DNA of 64,000 nt from Colwellia polaris. Lineage in GTDB: Bacteria > Pseudomonadota > Gammaproteobacteria > Enterobacterales > Alteromonadaceae. Both the position numbers and the translations under genes were made by a program. The notes beneath the pieces were generated by a model that saw nothing but the letters and a program-made list of their open reading frames with translations, was not told the origin of the DNA and ran no database searches. Where the stretch lies: positions 1 through 64,000 of the forward strand of contig NZ_NBOE01000002.1 of assembly GCF_002104515.1 (NCBI RefSeq), read 5' to 3'. Position 1 is the first letter of the stretch; every line of letters starts with the position of its first letter. This document shows, in pieces, positions 35,534 to 44,002 of the stretch.

Positions 35534-36505
35534 TTAGTGGCTACGATTAGCCGCAATATGTGCTAGCGAAATTAATGCTTGTTTATATGCTGACTCAGGT
35601 AACATCGCAACTGCATTTATAGCTTTGTCGGCTTCTTGTTCAGCTTTTTGCTGAGTATAAACTAAAGCACCTGTTTGGGTCATCGCAGCGAGGATATCAT
35701 TGAGGTTATCCATGCCATTGCCATGTTCTATAGCATCACGAATCATAGCGCTTTGTTGCTCATTGCCGTTTTTCATGGCATACAACAAGGGTAACGTTGG
35801 CTTACCTTCAGCTAAATCGTCACCCACATTTTTACCCATTTCTTGAGCATCTGCGGTGTAATCCATAATGTCGTCAACTAACTGAAAAGCAGTACCTAAA
35901 TGTTTACCGTAATTCAGCATGGCAAGCTCTGTTGCATCGTCTTGTTTTGCTATTACAGCAGCAAGGCGGGTTGCTGCTTCAAATAATTTTGCTGTTTTAC
36001 AGTAGATAACTTTCATGTAGCTATCTTCTGTGGTGTCGGGATCATTACAATTCATCAACTGGAGTACTTCACCTTCTGCAATAATATTGGTTGCATCAGA
36101 CAAAATGTCCATAATTTTTAAATTACTCAACTGGCTCATCATTTGAAATGAACGAGAATATAAAAAATCGCCTACTAATACGCTAGCGCTATTGCCAAAC
36201 ATAGCATTAGCTGTTTCACGTCCACGGCGCATATTTGATTCGTCTACAACATCGTCATGTAAAAGTGTTGAGGTATGAATAAATTCAACGATGGCTGCAA
36301 GCTGCAGGTGTTCTTCACCTTGATAACCAATGGCTCTTGCCGCTAATACGGTTAGTAGTGGTCGCATACGTTTACCACCACCATTAACGATATAAACACC
36401 TAATTGATTAATTAGCGCAACGTCGGAATGAAGCTTCGAAAAAATAAGATCGTTAACCGCGGTCATGTCTTGCTGAGCTAAAGCTTGGATGTTTTTTATA
36501 TTCAT
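35534..36505 (-). CDS. ispB: Octaprenyl diphosphate synthase
   Basis: A trans-polyprenyl synthase that makes the C40-class side chain of ubiquinone and menaquinone. It has GGGKRMRPLL, the first aspartate-rich motif LLHDDVVDES and the second FQLVDDIMDYTAD, with the GKNVGDDLAEGKPTLPLLYA segment that follows it. The 323-residue length is normal. The ATG at 36505 matches the start of E. coli IspB (MNxxxI...LxxQDM). A TTG at 36517 with better Shine-Dalgarno spacing is possible. It is divergent from rplU-rpmA, the same arrangement as in E. coli. Confidence 0.95.
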   Translation of the reverse strand: MNIKNIQALAQQDMTAVNDLIFSKLHSDVALINQLGVYIVNGGGKRMRPLLTVLAARAIGYQGEEHLQLAAIVEFIHTSTLLHDDVVDESNMRRGRETANAMFGNSASVLVGDFLYSRSFQMMSQLSNLKIMDILSDATNIIAEGEVLQLMNCNDPDTTEDSYMKVIYCKTAKLFEAATRLAAVIAKQDDATELAMLNYGKHLGTAFQLVDDIMDYTADAQEMGKNVGDDLAEGKPTLPLLYAMKNGNEQQSAMIRDAIEHGNGMDNLNDILAAMTQTGALVYTQQKAEQEADKAINAVAMLPESAYKQALISLAHIAANRSH

Positions 36506-36654
36506 AGAGCGTAACAAGTTACCTTAAATGTTCTTTAATGATAGAATACCCGTAATTTCCGAGGTAATTTTACACGAAATTCATGGTGATAGAAGTTTTG
36601 TCAGCAATAAGTTTTTAGTTATTTAAAAATAATAATAAATCATTGCTTTTATAC

Positions 36655-36683
36655 TTGCCCTAACCAATTTCTTCGCGTAGAAT
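36655..36683 (+). promoter_or_regulatory. Sigma-70 promoter of rplU-rpmA
   Basis: TTGCCC (36655-36660), a 17-base spacer and TAGAAT (36678-36683), about 60 bases before the rplU start. Both hexamers and the spacing fit a housekeeping promoter. Confidence 0.65.
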
Positions 36684-36745
36684 TCGCGCCCTATAATTTT
36701 AAATTTAAGCGTCGTCCATAGATGATGACGCAGTACGGAGTAGCT

Positions 36746-37057
36746 ATGTACGCGGTATTCCAAAGCGGTGGTAAACAGCATCGTGTAACTGAAGGCCAAA
36801 CAGTTCGTTTAGAGAAAATTGAACTTGAAATTGGTGCTGCAGTAGAATTCGAAAACGTTTTAATGATCGCCGATGGCGAGAGCATCAATGTAGGCGCGCC
36901 TTACATTGCTGGTGGTAAAGTTGTGGCTGAGGTTGTAAACCAAGGTCGCGCTGACAAAGTTAAAATTGTTAAATTTAAACGTCGTAAGCATTCACGTAAA
37001 GAAGCGGGCCATCGTCAATGGTTCACTGAAGTGAAAATTACTGGCATTAACGGCTAA
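36746..37057 (+). CDS. rplU: Large ribosomal subunit protein bL21
   Basis: A 103-residue ribosomal protein starting [14 protein letters not shown], with the conserved [22 protein letters not shown] near the end. It binds 23S rRNA in the 50S subunit. CGGAG lies 6 bases before the ATG at 36746; upstream in-frame ATGs are not used by the family. It is the first gene of the rplU-rpmA operon, with rpmA 16 bases after its stop. Confidence 0.98.
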   Translation: MYAVFQSGGKQHRVTEGQTVRLEKIELEIGAAVEFENVLMIADGESINVGAPYIAGGKVVAEVVNQGRADKVKIVKFKRRKHSRKEAGHRQWFTEVKITGING

Positions 37058-37073
37058 TTAGGAGCGATTTACA

Positions 37074-37331
37074 ATGGCACATAAGAAAGCTGCAGGTAGT
37101 ACACGTAACGGTCGTGATTCAGAAGCGAAACGCCTAGGTGTTAAGCGTTTTGGTGGCGAAGCTGTTTTAGCAGGTAACATCATTGTTCGTCAACGTGGAA
37201 CTCGTTTTCACGCTGGTAGCAACATGGGTATCGGTAAAGACCACACTCTATTTGCTTTATCAGATGGTAAAGTACAATTTGAAGTTAAAGGTCCTAAAAA
37301 CCGCAAGTTTGTAAGCATTATTGCTGAGTAG
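37074..37331 (+). CDS. rpmA: Large ribosomal subunit protein bL27
   Basis: An 85-residue protein beginning [25 protein letters not shown], the typical L27 tail that reaches into the peptidyl-transferase centre. It is followed by [10 protein letters not shown]-like [16 protein letters not shown] and [14 protein letters not shown] precedes the ATG by 9 bases. It is co-transcribed with rplU and followed by a strong terminator. Confidence 0.98.
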   Translation: MAHKKAAGSTRNGRDSEAKRLGVKRFGGEAVLAGNIIVRQRGTRFHAGSNMGIGKDHTLFALSDGKVQFEVKGPKNRKFVSIIAE

Positions 37332-37348
37332 TAATACGCAAACTTATA

Positions 37349-37378
37349 AAACCCTGCTGTTACGCAGGGTTTTTTTTT
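37349..37378 (+). terminator. Terminator of rplU-rpmA
   Basis: AAACCCTGC / GCAGGGTTT stem, TGTTAC loop and a run of nine Ts, a textbook intrinsic terminator. Confidence 0.93.
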
Positions 37379-37484
37379 GCAGGTAATTTATAGTTATTCG
37401 TTACAAATTGTATAAAAAATGACAATGTTCAAAACTAATTTGAATAAATCATTTATAATATGTAGCAGAAAATAAAATTTTGGA

Positions 37485-38660
<1,176 letters not shown>

Positions 38661-38805
38661 ATTATTTAATTAGCCTGAATACGCTCCAGTAATAGTATAT
38701 TCAGGCACTGCGGTTATAGGCGATAAATTCATTAATTAATCGCTGTAAAGTCAACTTAAGGCTTATCTTCGCTAAACTTTTATTCGTTAAATATTCGACG
38801 TTATA

Positions 38806-38861
38806 TTTCAGATAGATAAAATATAAGACAGTTATGTCAGAGAGTTATTATCTATCTGAAA
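38806..38861. terminator. Long-range inverted repeat between obgE and the PQQ dehydrogenase gene
   Basis: TTTCAGATAGATAA at 38806-38819 and its exact complement at 38848-38861 can pair across 28 bases. It lies between convergent genes, 12 bases from the dehydrogenase stop, and is a likely bidirectional 3' end. A second hairpin (GCCTGAATA / TATTCAGGC, 38673-38706) is closer to obgE. Neither is GC-rich. Confidence 0.5.
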
Positions 38862-38873
38862 ATTTAATGTTTA

Positions 38874-40316
38874 TTATTTTCCAGCCGGTACCAAACGATA
38901 AATAGCGCCTTGGCGTGAACTTCGACTTCCACTATTTAATAACAAATAAATACTGCCATCTGCGGCAACTTTTAGATCTCGGATCCTTCCTTGTCCTTTG
39001 ATGATCAACTCATCTTTCGTTACTTTATCATCAACAATCGTTAATAAGCGTAATTCTTCTTTAGCTAAGCTGCCTATTAGGGCTTTATTTTGCCAAGTGC
39101 TAAATGCATTAGCGTGATAAAACTCTATAGAAGAAACGGCAATAGACGGTGTCCAATGCCATATAGGCTGCACCATACCAACCATAGATGTTTTATCTGT
39201 CATTGGCGTACCGTTATAGTTCATACCAAAAGTTGCTAAAGGCCAACCATAGTTATTGGCTTTTGTGATTAAGTTAAGCTCGTCACCACCGCGCGGTCCA
39301 TGCTCCACAGACCAAATTTTATTGCTTTTTGTATTTAATGTCATACCTTGAGGATTACGGTTACCGTAAGTCCAAATACTTGCTAGTGCTTTTGGCGTAT
39401 CTACAAATGGATTGTCGCTCGGTATATCGCCATCTAAGGTAAGTCGATGAATTTTACCGTTTGGGCGCGATAAGTCTTGCGCCATTTCTTTATTGCCTCT
39501 ATCGCCTATAGAGAAGTATAAATCGTTATTTTGAAATACCATGCGATCACCAAAATGAGCGCCTGAAGATAAATGGTGTTTAGTGTCTGCTTTAAATATT
39601 TGCTTGTCTGTTACCCAACGACCTTCTTCAATGCGTCCTCGAGTAATAGCGGTCATCGCTTTATTGCCATCGTCTGATTGTGCATAACTTAAATAAATTA
39701 GTTTATTGTTTATATAATCAGGGTGTAGTGCAATATCAAGTAACCCGCCTTGTCCACGATGCCAAACTGTCGGAATATCAGCAATTTCAGTCTTTATACC
39801 TTGATTAAAGTACCAAAGCTTGCCGCTAACTTCGGTAACTAAATATGAATTGTCAGGCAAAAACTCTATACCCCAATACCCAGCACTATTCTCATCAAGT
39901 TTTTCTAACCTAAATTGTTCACCGGCAGCGCTGAATTGCCCATTTTTATGCACCACGGCTTTGTTCATCTGCTCAAGTTCTGACTGATACTTGGTTTCAC
40001 GAATATAAATAACTAACGATCTGATCTCTTGTGCACTAAGACTGTTCCCCCAAGCCATCATATCAGTGTTAGCAACACCATTTTTAATCACGTTAAATAT
40101 TTGCTCATCAGACTCACCATGGAGCCATTTATTATCGACTAAAGACTCCCCCAGGCCGCCTTGCATTTTATTGCCGTGACAACTCGCACAATTAGTTTTG
40201 TATAATGAATCTACTGAAGCTGAGGCGCTATAACTAAATAATAAATATAGAAAAAATAAACTGAAAAATGTTTTTAATAACTTGGTGGTATTCTGATGCG
40301 ATAAGCTGTATTGCAT
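38874..40316 (-). CDS. Cytochrome c-PQQ-dependent sugar dehydrogenase fusion
   Basis: A 480-residue exported protein. A signal peptide ending SASA is followed by a small cytochrome c domain (CASCH haem motif near residue 43, probable Met ligand in TDMMAWG). A soluble glucose/aldose dehydrogenase domain forms the rest: GYWGIEFLPDNSYLVTE, RGQGGLLDIALHPDY, SGAHFGDRMVF, SIGDRGN, YGNRNPQGM and EHGPRGGDELNLI, blades that hold PQQ and calcium. It would oxidise an aldose in the periplasm and pass electrons to its own haem. The ATG at 40316 has AGAGG 8 bases upstream and is preferred over one 15 codons earlier. No PQQ synthesis genes are in the window. The sugar is unknown. Confidence 0.85.
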   Translation of the reverse strand: MQYSLSHQNTTKLLKTFFSLFFLYLLFSYSASASVDSLYKTNCASCHGNKMQGGLGESLVDNKWLHGESDEQIFNVIKNGVANTDMMAWGNSLSAQEIRSLVIYIRETKYQSELEQMNKAVVHKNGQFSAAGEQFRLEKLDENSAGYWGIEFLPDNSYLVTEVSGKLWYFNQGIKTEIADIPTVWHRGQGGLLDIALHPDYINNKLIYLSYAQSDDGNKAMTAITRGRIEEGRWVTDKQIFKADTKHHLSSGAHFGDRMVFQNNDLYFSIGDRGNKEMAQDLSRPNGKIHRLTLDGDIPSDNPFVDTPKALASIWTYGNRNPQGMTLNTKSNKIWSVEHGPRGGDELNLITKANNYGWPLATFGMNYNGTPMTDKTSMVGMVQPIWHWTPSIAVSSIEFYHANAFSTWQNKALIGSLAKEELRLLTIVDDKVTKDELIIKGQGRIRDLKVAADGSIYLLLNSGSRSSRQGAIYRLVPAGK

Positions 40317-40740
40317 AATTGAAGCCTCTTTGGCAATTGCACTAATTATATTCTTAAGCATAAATAATAGTGTCGATTATTAGTATTTTCATATAATAGC
40401 AGAGAAGTAATTTACAAAGAATGACAGTGGATAATATTTGAGAACACCAATAGTCAATTGTGATTAAAGTAAATGATCATTTGGATACTTTGCTGGCTTT
40501 ATTTAAACCTGTTATTACCTTCTGTGGAGTTATAAAAAATATTAAAGGCAATTTAAGCCAAAACTTAAGATATGTTTATGGGGTTGGTTTAAGTTCAAAG
40601 TAGGCACTAGTAATTTTATAACTAATGACTACTGTGAACATTGGCTATATTTCAACGAACCTGACCTTGCAGACAGGCTTTTTATGGTTACAAAGAGACT
40701 GCTTTCATGTCAGAACGCTAAATATTACTAGTTATCGAAC
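40317..40740. other. Non-coding stretch, with a 9-bp inverted repeat
   Basis: About 420 bp without a convincing gene. ACTAGTAAT near 40607 and ATTACTAGT near 40725 form an inverted pair around roughly 120 bp, which could be the remains of a small element. A CCTGACC...CAGACAGGCTTTTT stretch near 40670 may act as a plus-strand terminator. Nothing else recognisable is seen. Confidence 0.4.
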
Positions 40741-41163
40741 TCAGGGCGTGTTGTTATAAACTGTTTTAACCGCATACCCTTGATACTTCAATACAAAATC
40801 TTTCGCTTGAGCTAAAGTTTCAGGATATGGAACGCTATCACAGCCATTTTTAACGGGCCTAATTTTTTGAAATACAAAACCATGCTCGATAAGATACTCT
40901 ACTTTTTTCCATTGTGAAGTATCTGATTTTTTAGGTGGCTTGAAATGACGACCAACACATATCGCAATACCATCACAAATAGGACAATCTATAGATTTGG
41001 GGTAATGGCATGGCTCAAGATTATATTGACGCATATTCGAAGTTCGGCAAGAACAACAAACATAGGATAAGGAATATTCAGGCCCTTTTTCTTTAACTTG
41101 AGGTTTAGGCAGGTCTCTATAACCTGCTTCCCTTCTGAGTTCCATTTTCTGATGCTTATCCAT
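40741..41163 (-). CDS. Cys-rich small protein with zinc-ribbon-like motifs, function unknown
   Basis: A 140-residue hydrophilic protein. The centre holds CCSC (residues 36-39), a lone Cys, then CPICDGIAIC near residue 60, which together look like a zinc ribbon or rubredoxin-like knuckle. The C-terminal half (SQWKKVEYLIEHGFVFQKI, LAQAKDFVLKYQGYAV) should be alpha/beta. It has no signal peptide. I do not recognise a family. The N-terminal MDKHQKMELRREAGYRDL is basic. The gene sits between non-coding sequence and the L repeat, in an accessory patch, and may itself be mobile cargo. Confidence 0.6.
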   Translation of the reverse strand: MDKHQKMELRREAGYRDLPKPQVKEKGPEYSLSYVCCSCRTSNMRQYNLEPCHYPKSIDCPICDGIAICVGRHFKPPKKSDTSQWKKVEYLIEHGFVFQKIRPVKNGCDSVPYPETLAQAKDFVLKYQGYAVKTVYNNTP

Positions 41164-41207
41164 GTCAGATTACGCCTTATTTAGGATGAGTGTCCAGTTA
41201 AGTTCGA

Positions 41208-41336
41208 TGCTCAGAAAACTCTGCAAATAGACAACATCCCCCTCATTTACATACTGAATAGTCCTACTAAAGCAAAAATAATCTTCCCTTTCTATGTTCG
41301 ATTATTTTATACAGTAGTATGGGTGGCTTAATAATA
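41208..41336 (+). repeat. Dispersed repeat L, copy 2
   Basis: About 130 bp matching 619-753, from TGCTCAGAAAACTCTGCAAA to GGGTGGCTTAATA, with more changes in its right third (around 41295-41320). It has the same orientation as the left-edge copies and lies downstream of a minus-strand cargo gene, as they do. It is also about 45 bp upstream of the Cys-rich protein gene. Confidence 0.85.
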
Positions 41337-41338
41337 TA

Positions 41339-41503
41339 GTAGAATTTCTCTTTTAGAAAAAACAGCCACAAAAATTATTAAAAATCAAACCCAAAAACGC
41401 GTTCCTACGCGAAATCTGAGGCTATATCCCACTAAAAAATGACTTTTAAAGGCTGTATGAACTTAAATTTCATCTGTCCTTTTCCACTTTGGAGAAATTC
41501 TAC
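41339..41503. mobile_element. 165-bp MITE-like element with 12-bp terminal inverted repeats
   Basis: GTAGAATTTCTC at 41339-41350 and its exact complement GAGAAATTCTAC at 41492-41503 bound 165 non-coding bp. Inside is a further inverted pair (AGGCTGTA near 41450 and TACAGCCT across the right end). No second copy was noticed in the window. It separates L copy 2 from the hairpin that ends the hydrolase gene. Confidence 0.5.
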
Positions 41504-41505
41504 AG

Positions 41506-41580
41506 CCTCAACGCCCAAATAATAGGCAAATATCAGTTGGTTAAAATAAGCGACGCAGGAGCAAAAACCAACTGTTATTT
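41506..41580 (-). other. Second attC-like hairpin, at the 3' end of the hydrolase gene
   Basis: On the minus strand the stop codon lies in AAATAACAG. A 15-bp stem with one mismatch follows (AAATAACAGTTGGTT against AACCAACTGATATTT, 23-base loop). Beyond it comes TATTATTTGGGCGTTGAGG. The GGGYGTTG ending is shared with the hairpin at 968-1022 (TTATTCGGGTGTTGGAC) and resembles the right end of Vibrio-type attC sites. The last core base deviates from GTTRRRY and the left core is poor, so this is weaker than the first. Confidence 0.3.
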
Positions 41581-42540
41581 GTCCTGATTAATTTGCTTGT
41601 TAGCTTTCTGGTTGCTGATCCATGCATAGACTCTCTCATTAACTTCACGCATTATTGGAGAGCTACATGAGTTGGCATAGCTCAATATAGAAGGTTCTTC
41701 TTTTTGAAACCTAAGCATATGATCCATACCCTCAACAACATAGGTTTCTGTTTGGTTTGGGGATACTTCTGAAATTAAAAGTGTATCATCTGGATGGCAC
41801 TGGAAATCCTTGCTACCTCCAATAGCTAGTATTGGATGCCCTGAATTTTTCAAGAATGACTTAACGTCATAGTTAAATGTCTCTCGATAAAACTTAGTGC
41901 TCACCCTAGAAAAAGAAACCCACATTCTCTTGGCTTTTGTTTTTTCTACCTTACGCCTGAGCTTTATCATGGTCTCTAATGGGGTTTTAGAATATAGAAA
42001 TAATCGGGCTAATTTTCCTTTTAAACCTGTCATTTTATTTAAGTCACGATTAAGTACTTCGGCGTTTTTTACGCCATCTTCTTCAAAACTTCTTAAACTG
42101 GCACATAACATTATTATACCAGCAAGGTCATGCTTTTTCGATGCAACTTCAGGAGCTAAGACAGCGCCTTCACTGTGTCCTAGCAAGTAAATTTGTTTAG
42201 AATCTACATCGTCTGCTTGCTTGCTAATGTAGTCAATTGCAGCACAAGCATCTTCAACCATTTCAGATAAACCAGCAATTTTAAAACACCCCTCACTTTT
42301 TCCAATGCCCCTTTTGTCATATCGAAAAGAAGCGATTCCTTTTTCGGCTAAAAATTCTGCAATGTATTTAAAGATTTGAGTGTTAAAACCTGACATATTC
42401 CCATCTCGATCTTGCGCGCCACTACCATGAACCATGATGACACAGGGTAAAGATGAATCACCTTTAGGAACTGTAAGCGTACCTGAGAGGAGAATTTTAT
42501 CCGATGGAAAATTTACTTCTGAATGCAAACCAAACTCCAT
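41575..42540 (-). CDS. Alpha/beta hydrolase, cargo gene of the second bracketed locus
   Basis: A 321-residue serine hydrolase of the alpha/beta fold (hydrolase_4/dienelactone-like). The oxyanion region is MVHGSGAQDRDGN (about 34-46), then SFRYDKRGIGKSEG, the nucleophile elbow LLGHSEGAV (Ser about 118), an acidic residue in GGSKDFQCHPDD and the catalytic His in VEGMDHMLR. It has no signal peptide and is cytoplasmic. It probably hydrolyses an ester or amide; the substrate is unknown. The ATG at 42540 lies just beyond the end of R copy 2, which appears to supply its promoter. It is unrelated in sequence to the KAP gene that occupies the equivalent place at the left edge. Confidence 0.8.
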   Translation of the reverse strand: MEFGLHSEVNFPSDKILLSGTLTVPKGDSSLPCVIMVHGSGAQDRDGNMSGFNTQIFKYIAEFLAEKGIASFRYDKRGIGKSEGCFKIAGLSEMVEDACAAIDYISKQADDVDSKQIYLLGHSEGAVLAPEVASKKHDLAGIIMLCASLRSFEEDGVKNAEVLNRDLNKMTGLKGKLARLFLYSKTPLETMIKLRRKVEKTKAKRMWVSFSRVSTKFYRETFNYDVKSFLKNSGHPILAIGGSKDFQCHPDDTLLISEVSPNQTETYVVEGMDHMLRFQKEEPSILSYANSCSSPIMREVNERVYAWISNQKANKQINQDK

Positions 42541-42548
42541 TTGAAAGC

Positions 42549-42810
42549 TAACAATTTAATAGGAGGTAACTTGCCTCTTTTACAGCAAAAAAGTTTCTAC
42601 CTTATTTATTTTATATATTAATAACAAATCTTTGCAGCCAACACCACTACTTACCTACAGATAAAAACAAGAATTTCGCTAATAGACGAAATGAGGCAAG
42701 TTGCCTCATTTCATGACTTGGTGGAAGCAAGTTACAACTGCATTTAAATACTCAGTTATGAAACTAAATTACGAATAGGAAGATGTAGCATCAATGTCCG
42801 CTTTAGGCCC
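42549..42810 (-). repeat. Dispersed repeat R, copy 2 (upstream platform of the hydrolase gene)
   Basis: About 260 bp matching 2805-3066, with the 25-bp palindrome conserved exactly at 42688-42712 and the first palindrome changed at one base. The putative promoter bases (TTGGCT, 18, TATATA on the minus strand) and the AAGAGG Shine-Dalgarno are also kept. Homology to copy 1 ends within a few bases of the hydrolase start. Beyond 42810 the two loci are unrelated. Confidence 0.9.
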
Positions 42811-43128
42811 TTTAAGCCTTTAGCTTTTAAATCACCAACGGCAACTTTGAGCATAAAGCGGAAGTAGGGGGGATCAAATTGCTAACTTGCAGCTAAGCAC
42901 TAGAGATCTTTAAAATGGCATGTTGAACCTCAGCCATTGCGGCTGAAAAACCATTTCTTAAAACAAGTGAATACTGCTAGATACGTGTTGAGCTAATAGG
43001 CATCGTCGCAAACCATAATGCTTTACGTTTGAAAGAAGAAGCGTAAACCACAAGATTGCATTTTTGTTGTTTTCTTTAATAACGTATAATATCGAAAAAT
43101 TTAGTGTGTTGAGAATTAGACAAACAAT
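42811..43128. other. Intergenic region before folA
   Basis: About 320 bp. It contains the folA promoter region and no clear gene. A minus-strand frame through 42958-43203 overlaps the folA start and has poor coding character. No repeats seen elsewhere in the window were recognised here. Confidence 0.5.
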
Positions 43129-43632
43129 ATGACCATACTTTCTATGATAGTAGCGCATGCCAATGATCGTGTTATTGGTAAGAATAATGATATGCCTTGG
43201 CACTTGCCGGCAGATTTAGCCTACTTTAAAAAAACTACATTTGGTAAACCCATTATTATGGGGCGTAAAACCTTTCAGTCGATTGGTAGAGCATTACCAG
43301 GACGTAAAAATATTGTGATTTCACGAGACAGTAATTTTAACTTTGCTGGGGTTGAAGTTGTCAACTCTGTAGAAGCGGCGTTAGCGTTAGTTAATGACTT
43401 TGAAGAGGTGATGGTTATTGGTGGCGGTGCAATATATCAGCATTGCTTAGCAGCAGCACAGCGATTATATATTACGCATATTAATGCTAACGTTGATGGC
43501 GATACATACTTTCCTGAATATGACTTAGCTATTTGGAAAAAAGTAGCGAGTGAAATTCGACCTAGCGATGAAAAAAATCAATATCAGCTGGATTTTGCAG
43601 TTTATGAAAAAGTGTCGGCTAATACTAAATAA
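43129..43632 (+). CDS. folA: Dihydrofolate reductase
   Basis: Reduces dihydrofolate to tetrahydrofolate with NADPH. It is 167 residues long, with MIVAHANDRVIGKNNDMPWHLPADLAYFKK containing the active-site Trp and the catalytic Asp (about residue 28). The GRKTFQSIGRALPGRKNIVISR cofactor-binding segment and VIGGGAIYQ follow. It resembles the chromosomal, trimethoprim-sensitive type. It is a single gene next to the lptD-apaH cluster, as in many gammaproteobacteria. No strong Shine-Dalgarno is visible before the ATG. Confidence 0.96.
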   Translation: MTILSMIVAHANDRVIGKNNDMPWHLPADLAYFKKTTFGKPIIMGRKTFQSIGRALPGRKNIVISRDSNFNFAGVEVVNSVEAALALVNDFEEVMVIGGGAIYQHCLAAAQRLYITHINANVDGDTYFPEYDLAIWKKVASEIRPSDEKNQYQLDFAVYEKVSANTK

Positions 43633-43698
43633 AAAATAAGTTAATTTTTTACTCATTTTGTTCATACATAAATAGAGCAGTTAATAAATTGATCTAAC

Positions 43699-43916
43699 TA
43701 TAATATCAATTGAAATAAATAATCGAGCATTTTAAGGCGGTTTAAATCGTCAATAACTGCGTTGTTTTCAATCACACACGCCCGCTACTATTCTATAATA
43801 TGCTCCTGTAATGCGCTAATGACTTACCATTATCGATGTAAGAATCGATCAAGCGCCTTGCTACTGGAAATTTATCCTCGTTTAAAATTGATCGATTCAT
43901 TAAATCAATTGGTATA
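43699..43916. mobile_element. Possible MITE with imperfect terminal inverted repeats
   Basis: About 218 non-coding bp between folA and the chemotaxis gene. The ends, TATAATATCAATTGAAATAA on the left and the complement of TATACCAATTGATTTAATGA on the right, pair imperfectly over about 25 bases. The TATACCAATTG-type end is frequent in intergenic repeats of related marine bacteria (from memory). Only one copy is in the window. Confidence 0.5.
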
Positions 43917-43948
43917 ACACGCGCTGCATGGGCTAATTTTTATCGTTA

Positions 43949-43979
43949 TAAAAAAAGAGCGCTTAGCACTCTTTTTTTA
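43949..43979. terminator. Terminator between folA and the chemotaxis receptor gene
   Basis: A-rich left flank, an AGAG ... CTCT core stem with near-symmetric CGCTTAGCA loop, and a right T-run (CTCTTTTTTT). It can serve transcription from either side. Confidence 0.7.
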
Positions 43980-44002
43980 TTTAGTTATTTGAAAAATATA
44001 AT

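Noticed and set aside
43633-44002. tRNA or small RNA gene after folA
   Set aside because: No cloverleaf or conserved tRNA box was found; the stretch is better explained by a MITE-like element and a terminator.
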